This document shows, one piece after another, positions 11,450 through 23,835 of a stretch of 64,000 bases of DNA (the stretch's first letter is position 1; each line of letters opens with the position of its first letter). Both the position numbers and the translations under genes were made by a program. A model generated the notes under the pieces. It had not been told where the DNA came from, made no database searches, and worked only from the letters and a program-made list of their open reading frames with translations. Origin of the DNA: Spinellus fusiger (lineage: Eukaryota; Mucoromycota; Mucoromycetes; Mucorales; Phycomycetaceae); NCBI GenBank assembly GCA_025094145.1, contig JALLLS010000028.1, positions 62,001 to 126,000 of the forward strand. Reading direction: 5' to 3'.

Positions 11450-13103
11450 TTCAAATCTAGAAATTGAATGCAACCAAGACAAGGATGATGATGTATTACA
11501 TAGCTTGATGTGCTTATATGTTGAAGTATCAGGGGTCGATGGTCTACAAATAATTTTAGGGAAAATAAGCCCTTGAACTAATATCTTTCTCAAAGATATC
11601 CCTTGCTCTTCTCCCTTTTGCTACTTCCAGAGATAGCAATAGTTTGAAAGGTTGATTTAAAGACAAATATGAAGTAAAATAACTGAGTGTTTTTAATACT
11701 AACTGTTCCATTCTCGGGGATTTGGCACGTGAATAGTAAAGATAGTGGAAGTTAATGGAGAATCGTATGATATGTTTTGATAGCAAAGTAAGAATTCAGA
11801 CTGGCATGCTAAATAAATAAATAATACAATTCCATAGAATATTTATATCACACGTTTTGTTAATAAATCAAGGAAAAATCACTCTATAATAGTGTCAAGC
11901 AAAGAGTAAAAAAAAACATAAATAAATCATTGGAATATGAAATGCCATACACGGGAATTAGAAAATATAAATAACTAGCCTACCTTATATAAAAACTTAG
12001 TTATTTCAAGTGCACGGCCAACAAAATTATCAATATACAAAATCCAATGAGAGTTCAAGTGATTATAAATGGGAAAAGATAAATGGCTGATAATTAAACT
12101 ATCGAAAAAACCTAATAGCAAAAGAGTATAAATGTTATGAAGACTTTAGTAGATGTCATTAATGGCAATATTATTGTCATTCAAAGAATATACCTATACC
12201 TACATAGAGTATAGGAAAAAGATTAAGATAAAAAGAATAAATTGAAACTTTAAGTGTAGTGATTGAGTCATAGTTATAAATAATAAAATTAAGTATTTAC
12301 AGTTAAAATGTGAAAAAAGAAAAACAGTGATTGTATAATAATGATAATCAAACACATTCACTTGCAATACTAGCATGATTTCAACACAAATATATTTAAC
12401 AATTGATACATTGATACATTGACAGAGAGAGAGAAGTAGATGTGTATATGCCTCTCTTCCTATTTGTCAATGTAGTTATACAAACATAGACACACTTATA
12501 CATGTGTTTCTTATGCCTAATTTATCTCCAATATAGTTGAAAAATAGGACTATAAACAAGCTGGTAGAGTGCAAGTGATACACATGTCTAGACGTAGGAA
12601 GTCAATGAAACCTAAGTAATGGCATGTATATAAATGGAAAAGATAATATTTATTTGTCAAAGCATTTGTTACACGCATTTTTGAAACTTCTGAAACATAT
12701 CATGTTGAGTGTAATATATTAACTTTCCACATAAATAAAGCATAGGCTATACTATTTTAAGCAAGATAATATGAGCCCAATTATTGATGATTTCTCGTGC
12801 TGTTTTCTTGTTCATTGATCTACAAAATGTTATAAAGCTGTATCTATAAAAAAATAACTAACAAAACGAAGTTTGCTCTATGTATTAAGGTTTTAATGAT
12901 ATGCACCAGGGAGTATGGCCTAATAAAAAAGAGTCACTTGTCAAATACTAAATGAAGGCTAATAAAAGGGAGTCGTAGAGTTCTCTATCTGTGATAAGGA
13001 GCACACTTTTTATGGTGTTCATATTTAACAACAGATTGCTAATTAAATAATAATATCAAAAAATAATTATATAACAATATTGCCAGAATATATATATATA
13101 TGG

Positions 13104-13151
13104 ATGTATGTATGTATGTATGTATGTATGTATGTATGTATGTATGTATGT
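13104..13151. repeat. (ATGT)n microsatellite
   Basis: About twelve near-perfect ATGT units, preceded by a short TA run. Confidence 0.95.
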
Positions 13152-15267
13152 TGTATATGTTGTATATATCGAGTACATTTCATAGAATGAGATAAAAACC
13201 TAATGACTCGAAGCTATTGAGTAAAATAAAAAATGTCTTTAGATATGTTAATAGCTGATAAACAAACTAGTAATTTAGCAGTAAATACAATAATGCGATA
13301 GAAATATTTTCCCTTTATAATAATTTATACTCAGGCAGTAAATCATCATCAGCATAAATGCTATTTCAATGTAAAGCATAGTTTATTTTTATATAGAAAG
13401 TATCAAATGATAATCTTATACTTTTTATGATGTTATAATCAGCCTCTTTATTTAAATAATAAATAAACCTTTGCTTTTGAATCATCCAAATACCTCCAAA
13501 GACGATCATTCCATGTTAATCTCTTTATGAAGCTGAGGCCAGAATAAGTCAAAAAGCGTAAAATAATAGCCTTTTTCTTTTTTGAATTAGAAAACTTTCT
13601 TGTCCGATGACAGGTGAAAACTTGTATTTACAGTGTATAAATGTCAACGACCTTAAATAATCTATCGAAATTTATTCCTTTTAACTCAACTAGACCGCCT
13701 TTCTTGCTGTTTTAATGCTGGGGTAGACTCACACTTGGATTAGTAGTCCATACCTTACTATCAAGTGATTTACACTGTACAAATCTATTATTATCAAGTA
13801 ATACAACTCCCCCTCCTGTCCTGATTAAGACCATGTCACTTACACAATGCCTTGTTCTCGTTCACTCTTATTTTTGACAGTGCAGTGGGTATATCCATTC
13901 AAAAAGACATGACTTATAAAGTATGGATCCCATATTTTTCCTCCTTGTGTATACTATCAGCACTTCCTCCTTATCCAAATATTACATTTCCTACTTTGGA
14001 CAGATGTGTTGTAAATACCACAAGGGCTGGAACTGTCACACATCGTTCTTCATTTAAAAACCGTGCCTTTCAAATCTTGACTTATATTTCCATGAGGCAA
14101 ATAGTTAGGATGAGTTGAGTTCATGGTTTAAACTGTTTATTGTTTTGTCTATGTTTATTGTTGAGAAATAGAATGTATGAAAAAATATAGAAAAAAAAGA
14201 AAAAAAAAGAAAAAAAAGAAAAATCAAGGAATAAACATATGCACATAGCGCCTATTTGCATTTATACTTTTGTTTGTATTTGTATCGAGCAATAATAATA
14301 GCAAGATAATTAAGCAGAGGAAATTCAAGTCAGCCTAGTAATGATTAACAGGAACAGAGAACCCGTAAGTGAAGCATGATATCTACTTTATTTCGGAATC
14401 AGTATCCGATTACCATGCCAATCACAGCCAGATATCTTTGTCATGCTTCGTGAGTGAACGTTTATATTGACACGTTTAACTATAAAGCGTTATTTTTTAT
14501 ATCTTATTAGATGTAGAGTCCGACCTAAAAGAAACTGATCTTATTGTAGTAAATCCATCGCCTTTCATAACAAAAAGATGATGCTAACAAAATAAAGTCT
14601 TTTATATAAAAAAATTATCTTTTTTGAAGCAAATAATTACTCAAAGGTACACTTTGTCTATTTTCTTGTAGCTCCACATAGAGAGTCAGGTCTTTCATCG
14701 ATGAGCGGAGATTGTGTAGATATTTCTTGTCGATTGATCTATGATCTCGTGTCGTGACACTTTCTTTCGCGAGTTTCTATCCTACAAAAGATATGATCCG
14801 TTGTGTCGGTCTAATAATGCGAGCTGTTCGCAGAAATCTTGAAAAAGAATAGTTTCCAGGGGAGTTTTTAGATATGACTAATTCGTTCCGTATATTTCAT
14901 AGAATAGTAAATTGACTGTTTAGAAACACTAATGTCTAGTGTTAGACACACCAGCCTACCATAGCAAAATACTACTATGGGAAGAAATCCTTATAATACT
15001 AGATTCCTAATTAGAAAACATAGAAGAGTCTAGATCCACAACCATCTCTCTAGGACGACCTACTGTTTGAGGAATAGATTCATAGAGCCCCAGTGGTGTA
15101 GCTATTTGAATAGGCTTATTTTTACAGAAAAGTAGACACTCTAATAAGACAAGTCTATTCACACAATCTATTTATGTATTATTTCCTATATTTACAGATA
15201 TTATTATCATTATTATCTATATACACTTACACTCTGAATATGTTAAAGTTCAAAATAAAGGCTTGAT

Positions 15268-15268
<1 letters not shown>

Positions 15269-15301
<33 letters not shown>

Positions 15302-15376
15302 GAATATAAATATAAATATATCTATATCTATATCTATATCTATATCTATATCTATATCTATATCTATATCTATATA
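15269..15376. repeat. (AC)n and (TATATC)n microsatellites
   Basis: About 31 bp of AC repeats (15269-15299) followed by about twelve TATATC hexamers (15304-15376). On the minus strand the hexamer reads as alternating Asp-Ile codons, which is a by-product of the repeat. Confidence 0.95.
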
Positions 15377-15537
15377 GTCACTCATGAGTATATACTTTCT
15401 ATTTTTTTTTAAAAAAAGTTGGACAAAAAGTGGCATTTCTCGGTGATCAAGTGTACACATTGTATGTCATTGCTCAACCCGATTTTATTATGTTTCTTAT
15501 CCATTTTCATAGCAAAGCATAAGCAAGTGTCAATTAG

Positions 15538-18378
15538 CTAATTCCACCCGCCTCCGTCAAATCCAATAAATCCCTAGCATCATTATAAGCCATTAGTCCC
15601 TTATCGTCTATTTAATGTGTCGTCTTACCGTTAACAAAAACACAGGGAAATAATCCTTCTTCTCGATCATCGAACACCCTTTATAGAAATAGAAATAGAA
15701 ATAGATTAGATATATATGCTATCATTAGTCCTTTACATACAGTTCCAGGCTGATGTTAGCCGGCCATCAATACAACTTCCTGCGTCAAAGTAGTTGTCTG
15801 CTCCTGATCCATTAAATCCAAATCGAAAAAAGTCATCTTTTGTGTAATGCATAGATACTCATTTGTTAGTACTTCTTTGCATTGATCACAGTAGATGCTA
15901 CTGCTTATAACAGCACACATACAGAGAATATCTTTTTTGCACTTGTCTATTCCTCCAAATGACTCTTCCATATAGGCTGATAATTCTTCATCTTGTTCCA
16001 ATGCATCTAGTTTGTCAAGCATACTGACAATAGGTGTCAAGATTCGAGAAACTTGATTATACTTTCAATTGATACATATTTAGATCAATAGACAAAAATA
16101 CACTGTCTTTACCTTGTCAATAAACGTGAAAGAGTTGGGTACATTCTTATCGCCTAAATGAACAGCACAGCTACCAATCCACGACCCGCCCTTCTTCTGT
16201 GCACGTCCAAGGATTTTTTGCATTGTGCGCGAAACACCTGGACAGGTCTGAATACGCTGCAATCCTTGTCCTGTGTTTGTAAGTCGGTAGGGGCTGCTAG
16301 AGAGCAAATCGCTATCTGCTAAACTCCAAAGCATAAACATCTCATTCAACATTTCACACCATAGAGTAAGTGACTGATGTACATAGGCATACTGGTTTGA
16401 GTGTGTGTGTGTCAGTCTATGTCCATGTCGGCCAGCAATAATAGCCAGTGAATAGTTGTTTTCAGGTTTTGCTGGATTAAAGTACTTTGACAAGTATTTG
16501 ATCATTCGTTCACAAGGATCTCTAGATGTGTATGTGTATGCTCATATAAGTCATATTGGCCATAGCATGGTTACTGATTTATATTCCTATTACCGATTCA
16601 TCTTCAAGTAAGCATGGTTATCAGACAATGAAGCCAAACACCGTTCAATATCTGTTGCAGATATCTGATCATTAGCGTACTTGGTGCATAGATACTCGAT
16701 TGACTTTCTCTTGCGTTGAATCTGTGCGTTCACTTGCTCTCTTGTCAAATCATAGGGTGTCTCTCTTATTGCCAATGCCACCTTATCATCATGCAGAACA
16801 TCAATGCTGTCTCTCTGTTTTAAAAAGTCATAGACAGTCTTTATAGGAATAACACAGGAGAAACCAAGCAATTCCTCTACTTCAGGTATTACAGAGTCCT
16901 ATAAAAGAGTTTAAGCCATGTCGATCCAAACTCATCTATCTTTTCTTACCATTAACATGTGCATTAACTTTCCATAGGTGGAGCGCATCTTCTCTGGATT
17001 CATAATTTTGAAGCTGTATCCACAAATATCAGTGCATAGGACACTACACTTTAGCTTACCGTCTTCCTACTTCAAACACACGTTGGAACAAGTCTTCGTT
17101 ATCTCGAGCATTGCCCTTTGCAAACAGCTGATTGCCTAGTTTGTAATCACCAGCCACCAAGAGACCAGAGATAATAGCACACAACTCCTTGATCTGCTGA
17201 AATATACGCTTGGCCTTGTTGGTGTAGGAAATGATGTCGATTTTATCTTTATACATTCACATGGGCTATGATTATCTTCACCATAAACAACTCAAGAACA
17301 GTAGAAGACGACTTACCAGTATATTCAGATACATTGAGAGCAGCATCCAACCTATACACTGCATTACATCGACTTGTTTCATAGACACTGCTTGTTTTCT
17401 CATTTTCTCCCTCTCTCCCTCCCTCTCTCCCTCCCTCTCTCTCTCTTTTGATGGATCCACTTACAGTCGTAGCATATTTCTCTCTTGGCTATCTAGTCTT
17501 AAAGGCACTGTCTTTGCTCTTTGATAACTCAGCACCTTACTCCCTACCCATAAAACACCTTACCTTGCTGTCAGCCATTCACCATAAGTATATCCTCCTC
17601 CACTTATGACAGTTCCATCCAGTTCCATCGATGACTGGCTGTTTTCTTTCTCCTTCTCTGTCTGCGAGAGAATGAGTTACTGTCATTGATGTTACTGCTG
17701 TCAATACAACCTGACTCACTTGATTCTTTAATTGAGAATTTTCCTGTCCATGGCTTTCTTCAGCAGCCACACTTGCACTTTCAGTAGGTGGTTTAACTCT
17801 CAAACTCTTGGGTGTGTGTTTACGACGGTTGCCAGTGCGATGAAGCATGCCTAGTCATGGAAAGAAAAGAAAAAGGAGGGACAAGGACAGAGAAGAGAAA
17901 AGGACATACGTTTATTAGACTTTCTTCTCATGGACCTATTCTTTTCTTGGGTACGCACCGTGACATACTTCACAAAAATCTTCGTCGCATTGTTCACAAA
18001 ATATGGCAGCCTAAAATGCATTGACATTGATACACATATATGAATAGGCACAGACAGAAACAACCATTAGCTGTGCAGTCTTTCTTCCTCTCTTCATTAG
18101 ATACAGTCCACCCTATCTATAAGCCATAGAACGTATCTCTTCTTCTTCTCTCTCATACATTCTTGATGAATAACAATGAGACTCTGAAGAAGAGTGCCCT
18201 AAAGAGAGAGAGAGAGAATAGGAGGAGAAAGAACAAACAGAGCCAAGAAAGACATATAGATACCCTTCCAAACTCCTTCTAATAAAGGAAACATTCAAAT
18301 AAACCAACCCACCTCTTGGTCTTTGCACTCTACACAAAATGAAAGAGGATTTTCTACAGACTCTGCTAGGTTTTCCAT
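15538..18378 (-). CDS. DUF2009 / UPF0652-family protein with N-terminal B-box zinc finger
   Basis: Fourteen exons on the minus strand: 18378-18313, 18010-17959, 17850-17720, 17661-17564, 17527-17465, 17351-17317, 17246-17060, 17013-16950, 16898-16594, 16521-16113, 16061-15923, 15836-15741, 15678-15629, 15573-15538. All are GT-AG and phase-consistent, giving 576 residues. Residues 15-50 form a B-box-type zinc finger (CVEC-x8-CEQC-x4-CEVC, then HRTGNRRKH). After a polar linker the DUF2009 domain fills the rest: LRLLDAALNVSEYTDKID, PEKMRSTYGKLMHMLM, CVIPIKTVYDFL, DNHAYLKMNRDPCERMIKYL, YRLTNTGQGLQR, GSCAVHLGDKNVPN, GSGADNYFDAGSCIDGRLTS and a FIGFDG tail. The domain is conserved in fungi and plants but, as far as I know, its biochemical role is not established. 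The start ATG at 18378 leads straight into the zinc finger. Intron 6 carries a CT-rich tract (17402-17450). Confidence 0.92.
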
Positions 18379-18490
18379 TAGTGGCAAGTGTAAAGTTGCT
18401 TGGAGTATTATTTATTCTTCATAAAGCGGAATATCAATCACTTGTCTTGAAAAAATAAAAAACTTTGGACTCTGCCTCTGCTTTGAAATA

Positions 18491-19762
18491 TACACCAGGA
18501 GGTCTTTAGGATATAAAAGGAAATAGTCGAACTACAATTGTTTAAAAATGATAAGTCGATTTGAAAAGGAGCAAAAATAAATTAAAAGGAAACCACTTTT
18601 GATGTGGCGATATATAATATGAATACAAATATCTATTCTTCTGCAATTGTATAGATATTCTTTGATGCATTCACATCTCTGTTCCAAACAATTCCACAAC
18701 CTTGGCAAGCGTGGATACCGTTGAAATTCACTAATACCTCAGTAAGATTATTTGTGTTATAAGTGTGGCAGATCTTGAGAACAAAAATAAAACAAAGTAA
18801 CTGTTAGAAGAGCCTTTCATATTGGGTGAGAGGTCAATCATGTTTACTCTCGATGTTCGAAATTTATCAACATCAACCACAAAAAGATGGAGATCTTTTT
18901 GTCTCTTTTTTCAATGATTGATATAACACTCTTGTCAAACCAACACAATGACCTTTAAACTTGGCAGCATCTTTTACCTTTACTCCTGTGCCATAAGCAA
19001 CAACTGGCAGTTTGGCAGGATCATACTCCAATTCTTTTAGGTGCCAATACCCCTTTTCAATAATAAAATAATAGTAAAAATAATGAGTTCGAGATGCATT
19101 AATATACTCTCTATGTGTGTGTCGTATTACCCTTGCACTGGCACCTTCTTCTTGCCTTTGCCTTTGTAATGGACTCACTGGGCTTATTATAGTAAAAGAA
19201 CATACAATAGAAACTGACTAACACGTCAGACATAACAGACATACACAAACACTCACCAGATCACAACTGTTGGTTTATATGCCAGACAAAGGCAAACAAG
19301 TTAAAGAGGGTAGAAGTTATGAAGAGCAACAGACAGTGTAATTAGCAGGTATTTATATTCAATCAGAAGAGAACAAAACTAAATTTCACAAGTCATTTGC
19401 TTAATCAGAACTGCTAAAGTAATGCAGACTACAGCAACATTCTAGAAAGAAAAAGAATTGCTTAAAGAACAGTTGCCTAGTTACCCGTTGTATTCAAATC
19501 GTGTGTTCTGTTCCTGTTCATGTACCCTCTTTGATTTCCCTAGACTAGCCTTTGTACTAATACTCTATTTCGTAGTCCCTGCTAGAGGCCAAACAACTAC
19601 AGATCCATCTCTCTAGGGTCCTATCGATAACCCTAGTGTCCTTTATTACAGATACTTGCAAACCTTTGATTTTAAACACAGTTCCATAAAAGGGCAAAAT
19701 TTGGGATGGACATAAAAGGAAGGAGATATCCTCGCTTAAAGGCCAGAAAATCTCCTGGTGTG
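18491..19762 (-). mobile_element. Element B: 1.27-kb internally deleted copy of element A
   Basis: The ends read TACACCAGGAGG on the left and CTCCTGGTGTG on the right, flanked by TA (18489-18490 and 19763-19764). The sequence from 18491 to about 19640 is nearly identical to 4363-5640 of element A apart from small gaps. It then jumps, near 19645-19650, to the block equivalent to 7010-7117 of A, so about 1.4 kb of the interior is missing. The copy sits between the 5' ends of the DUF2009 gene and the ankyrin gene, only about 100 bp from each coding start. Confidence 0.82.
18633..19178 (-). pseudogene. Fanzor (TnpB-like) nuclease remnant (copy B)
   Basis: Same architecture and same lesions as copy A: a 101-codon exon-like frame without ATG (19178-18873), a frame change at the T-run, VDKFRTS with Lys in place of Glu, then a final exon with CQSC and WNRDVNASKN. 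The C-terminus is shorter: a roughly 40-bp deletion makes it end NIYTIAEE, where A and C continue to HRPAPFCRKE. Confidence 0.75.
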
Positions 19763-19857
19763 TAGAACAGAAAATACACGTGATCAAGTGAGCATCTCTT
19801 TCTCTCTTTCTCTCTTCTTTTCTTTGAGTCACACTTCTTCCTCCCCCTTTTGTTCCA

Positions 19858-21231
19858 ATGACAGCCCAAGGTCTTCTTCAGCTATTCACCAAACAGCTCA
19901 AACACCCTGAGAATATTGAGGCTTTGTTGAATGAGTCAGAGAGAGAAAGAACTCTAAAGAATGATATCAATAAAAGAGACCTTCATGGAGATACTATAGT
20001 TCATTATGCTGCTAGAGCACATAGCCTAGCAGTCTTGAAGACACTGTATCACTATGGGGCGGATATGGAAGCCGTCAATGGGAATGGTAGTTTTTCATAG
20101 TGTTCTATAGTGTTTATTAGCACAGTTTTGTGTATCTTTATGCCATCTATGTAGGAAGAAGGCCTATCCACGAAGCTATTGATAGCTTTGAGTGTCTTGA
20201 TTATCTCGTAAATACATGCAAAGTAAATGTCAATGCATTAAAAAGGGGTGATTGGACACCTATCATGATTCTGGGTAAGCAGGTGGTTTGCCCATGTTCT
20301 TAGCATGGATGGCTTAATACAATGTACATCTAGCCATGAAAGGCCACTTGGACAGTATTCAACTATTGGTAAAAGCCAACGCATTATTGCATACCGTAAC
20401 CAAAAGTGGACAAACAGCACTGCATATAGCTGTTCAGCAAGGTGAATTGTTCTCTTCAATTCAATGGCAGTATAGAACTGTGGATATTTCAATGTTTACA
20501 CAACTATATGTTTATTAATTGACATGTTCGTCGGTTGATTTGTTTATTGATCAAGATTTTATGGACAAGACATATTGAAATCTCAAAATACTTATCAATG
20601 CACTATCCAGCCGCAATTACTATGAGCACTACCTCGGGTCGATGGCCTCTCCAAGTAGCAGCCAGTCTTCAAGCATCAGACAGTGCCTATGAAATAACAG
20701 CACTCCTCCTTTCTCAGGCACTTTTATCTCACCAAGACATCCTCTCTCATCGTGATAAGTCTGGTGGACATCTTCTTCAAGATGCCGTTGTCTCTCATAA
20801 CCTTTCTCTAGTGAAATTCCTGCTAGCAATAGGCGCTAATCCTAATGATTCCGATCTCCTTGGACGTACAGTCATACACCATGCTGCCATGTTGGGCCAC
20901 ACAGACACAATGGTTCTATTAGATACATGTTCAGATTGCTTACCATGGGATGTACCCGATGAATGGGATCATTGGACTCCACTTATGCACGCGGCAAGAC
21001 AAGGCCATTTAGAGACAGTTAAATTCCTTACTCAAAGATCAGACAAGACCAGAACTGATAGACAGGGAAGAATGGCCACTACTATTGGTAAGATGTTCTT
21101 AAATGGTTTGTTGTTTTGTCTTGGCTTTAAATCATCCGTGAGCTTAACCTATACACATGTTTGGATTCTGTTGCATAGCCTCCATGTGGCACCATTCTCA
21201 AGTTGAAAGTTACCTGGCAGAAAGTATCTAA
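19858..21231 (+). CDS. Ankyrin-repeat protein
   Basis: Exons 19858-20086, 20155-20274, 20334-20436 (or 20441), 20570-21087 and 21179-21231 give about 340 residues. At least six ankyrin units are visible: DLHGDTIVHYAARAHSLAVL, RRPIHEAIDSFECLDYLV, GQTALHIAV, SGGHLLQDAVVSHNLSLVKF, LGRTVIHHAAMLGHTDTMVL and HWTPLMHAARQGHLETVKFL. Ankyrin repeats mediate protein binding; no other domain is present, so the partner is unknown. The third junction is unresolved: the obvious GTGAAT donor at 20442 puts the next exon out of frame, whereas a GC donor (GCAAGG at 20437) keeps frame but drops two residues of the repeat. The start ATG is 96 bp from element B, which may overlap the promoter. Confidence 0.8.
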
Positions 21232-21637
21232 TTGTTCTACTTTACCTTGATAGCAACATTTGCTAAGAATCTATGGGGAACTCCCTCATAAACTATGGAA
21301 TTCTTTATGCCTCTTTATTTCTTGTGTCAATGTTCCCCTTAACTTAATCTTTTTTTTTATATAATAAAACTAGGAATGCAATTTTAAATTATGTTGATCA
21401 AGTTGAATGCTATTTTCTTAATAAAACACACCCAATTCTTCAGGGTAGCTACCAAACCATTAGTTAGAATAGATCAATACAGAGACACTACATAAAGTGT
21501 GCAACATGCTCAAGACATCCAAATGTATATAATAGAGTGTCTTGTTTGGAAGCATTCTTCTTTTTTTTATCCTTCTTTTCTATTGCTGTTCTTTCCTTAT
21601 TCTTTCCTCTGGCCAGTGTACCTCATAATCTTCTCTC
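21232..21637. other. Intergenic between ankyrin and esterase genes
   Basis: A 400-bp A/T-rich spacer; no gene or strong repeat seen. Confidence 0.5.
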
Positions 21638-23225
21638 ATGAAATTCATGAATATCTCTCGTGTCTGCTCAGTGGAAGGCTGCTGTCAGATAATGACAAGA
21701 CAGCCTAGCCTCCTTGAAAAAGTCTCAACTCCTCTTCATTTTGGCAATATAACTCCAAGCCTTGTGCCCCACGAGATGTGTCAAACATTCTTATCTTTTC
21801 CAAAAGGTGTCTACAGATTTGTGTCTGATGTATGGTCTCACCTAGCAGGTCGGCCAAAGAGACCCACATGGAATCTGGCAGCCACTGTCATCATTAGTAT
21901 GTCTCAGATAATGAGAGACATTGGTCTCTACCATAACATTGCTTACTGGCGAATTCTGTTTGCGTTTCCCTTGCTGTTTTTTCCATTGAGCTGTCATATT
22001 GAAGAAAGCAGTTTTCCTGTCAAGCAATATCAGTTGCATGGTATTCTAAAGAAGGCAGATGAAGAAGAAACCAACAACAGACATATTTATGGTGAATGGA
22101 TAGCATGCCAGTCTCAGCATAGCAGTTGGATAAGCTCTACTAACTTCCGAAGATTATTGAATTTAATAAGTTTCAGAAAACACAGTTCTGTTCAAAGAGT
22201 CCATATGCGCCCCAAGTCTAATGAAAAAGTAATACTGTACATTCATGGTGGTGGTCTTTGTTTTCTGAGTGCAAAACTGTATAGATTCTTTCTACATAAA
22301 TTGAGTAAAAAAACAGGAAGAAGAGTATTTGGTAATGCGTTGATGTTTTGCCATTATAAAATACTAACTGAATCCTTCTTCCTATCATTGTTTATTTAGC
22401 AATTAATTACAGACTTGCACCAGAAACACGCTTTCCAGGAGCCCTCTATGATACGATACAGGCATTTCTTCATCTCATCGATCCAGTGGATGGCTACAGT
22501 CTGAGTCCCGAGAATATTATCATTATGGGTGACTCTGCTGGTGGAGGACTCTGTCTTTCTACCATGCTTTATCTGCGCGACCATTACCTACCACAAGTAG
22601 GCGGCTGTACTCTTCTTTCGGTAAATTCAAAAATAACCAACTTTATTTCTTATAACACCATGTCTAATTGTTGTTTTTTTATTTTTATTTTTATTTTTTT
22701 ATTTTTTTATTTTTATTTTTTTATTTACATAATGATGATTCTAGCCCTGGGTTGACATGACTTACTCACACCCAAGCTGGGGAACAAGCTCAACCTTTGA
22801 TGTTCTTCCATCAAGACCTGGTATTTTGAACACAATCAATCCTGCCGCCATCTATCTTGGACCAGAACAATACACTTCAATGAGAAACCATCCTTATGTC
22901 TCACCCATATTTGCGGAAAACTTTGAAAACCTCCCTCCAATACTTATTCAGTCTGGAAGCTGTGAAACACTTCGAGATGAAATAAGAGAAATTGTTAGAC
23001 GTATCAAGCTGTCTAAAACTACACAAGTACATCATGAAGAATACAAGGTAACTTGCAACCAATCCATGCGAGTGACTAATGCAATGATAGGACATGATTC
23101 ATGTATTTCAGGTGTTCCCTCTTTCAAAGTCTCCTGAAGCCACTGAAAGTATTGGGGCATGGATAACATTGGGTCTTCCAATATTACAGCAGAAAAACAT
23201 TCATGACACTAAATGTGTTAACTAA
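21638..23225 (+). CDS. HSL-type alpha/beta-hydrolase (hormone-sensitive lipase family esterase)
   Basis: Exons 21638-22331, 22400-22620, 22745-23047 and 23091-23225, all GT-AG with matching phases, give 450 residues. The family landmarks are in order: HGGG (about 203-206, oxyanion hole), FAINYRLAPE, GDSAGG with nucleophile Ser277, a Ser-Cys-Glu-Thr-Leu-Arg-Asp block supplying the acid (about Asp383), and DMIHVFQVFP with the catalytic His (about 410). Such enzymes hydrolyse acyl esters of lipids or small molecules; the substrate cannot be read from the sequence. The N-terminal 120 residues include a hydrophobic segment (WRILFAFPLLFFPLS) that could anchor it to membranes. Upstream in-frame ATGs at 21638 and 21692 make the start uncertain. 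The last acceptor is placed at 23090 because it restores the catalytic-His exon. Confidence 0.88.
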
Positions 23226-23835
23226 TAATGTTATTTTGCCGTTTCATTTTGCGTTTATATATTTATTATTTTGTGTTTCTTCTTTATTATTAATAAACAG
23301 ACAATATGTACAGTACACTTCTACTTTTATTATAAACTAAAGAAATTGATCACTATATATAAAAAGAACATTGTGAAATATATTGCTATGGATCATCATT
23401 CGGATTCTTGCAATGTATCACATTTCTTTCTCTACAAGGTAGAATGAGAATAATAAGAATTTGACCCTAGACAAAAATCAATGCATAACTTATTGAGGCA
23501 TTTATTCTCTTTTATGACTAAATTATCAAACACCTACACATGTGTTGATTCTATGCATTATGTAGAGTCAGGCTTATTGATGAAATATAGAATACAAAAT
23601 AAACACTACATTAGATAACAAAAAGAAATTATGTTTATAAAGATACATCTCTATTATCTCTGTGTGTTCTTGTTAATAATAAAACCCATTTTGAGCAGAT
23701 GAGTGATTCATAGGATGGACTTCCCACTTTAAAAAGAAAGAAATACTATACTACATATTATGAACACTATAGATAGATAAAAATAGTTTTATTTGTGGCT
23801 AATATTATATATAACTATTAAGATATCCTTCTTCT
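23226..23835. other. Intergenic, convergent 3' ends of esterase and EMC1
   Basis: A 610-bp A/T-rich spacer with no supported gene. Confidence 0.5.

Larger units (their letters stand above)
11450..15537. other. 4.1-kb gene-poor interval
   Basis: Very A/T-rich. It contains a TA run (about 13088-13101), an ATGT tetranucleotide tract (13104-13151), an AC tract and a TATATC hexamer tract (15269-15376). One 34-codon open stretch on the minus strand near 15116-15012, preceded by an AG, reads like a short exon (ATPLGLYESIPQTVGRP) but has no recognised relative. A plus-strand open frame at 13852-14118 has no family features. No gene is claimed. Confidence 0.5.

Noticed and set aside
13852..14118. 88-codon plus-strand frame
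   Set aside because: No conserved motif, no splice or neighbour context, in an AT-rich gap; consistent with chance.
15227..15460. Asp-Ile repeat open frame
   Set aside because: Direct translation of a TATATC microsatellite.
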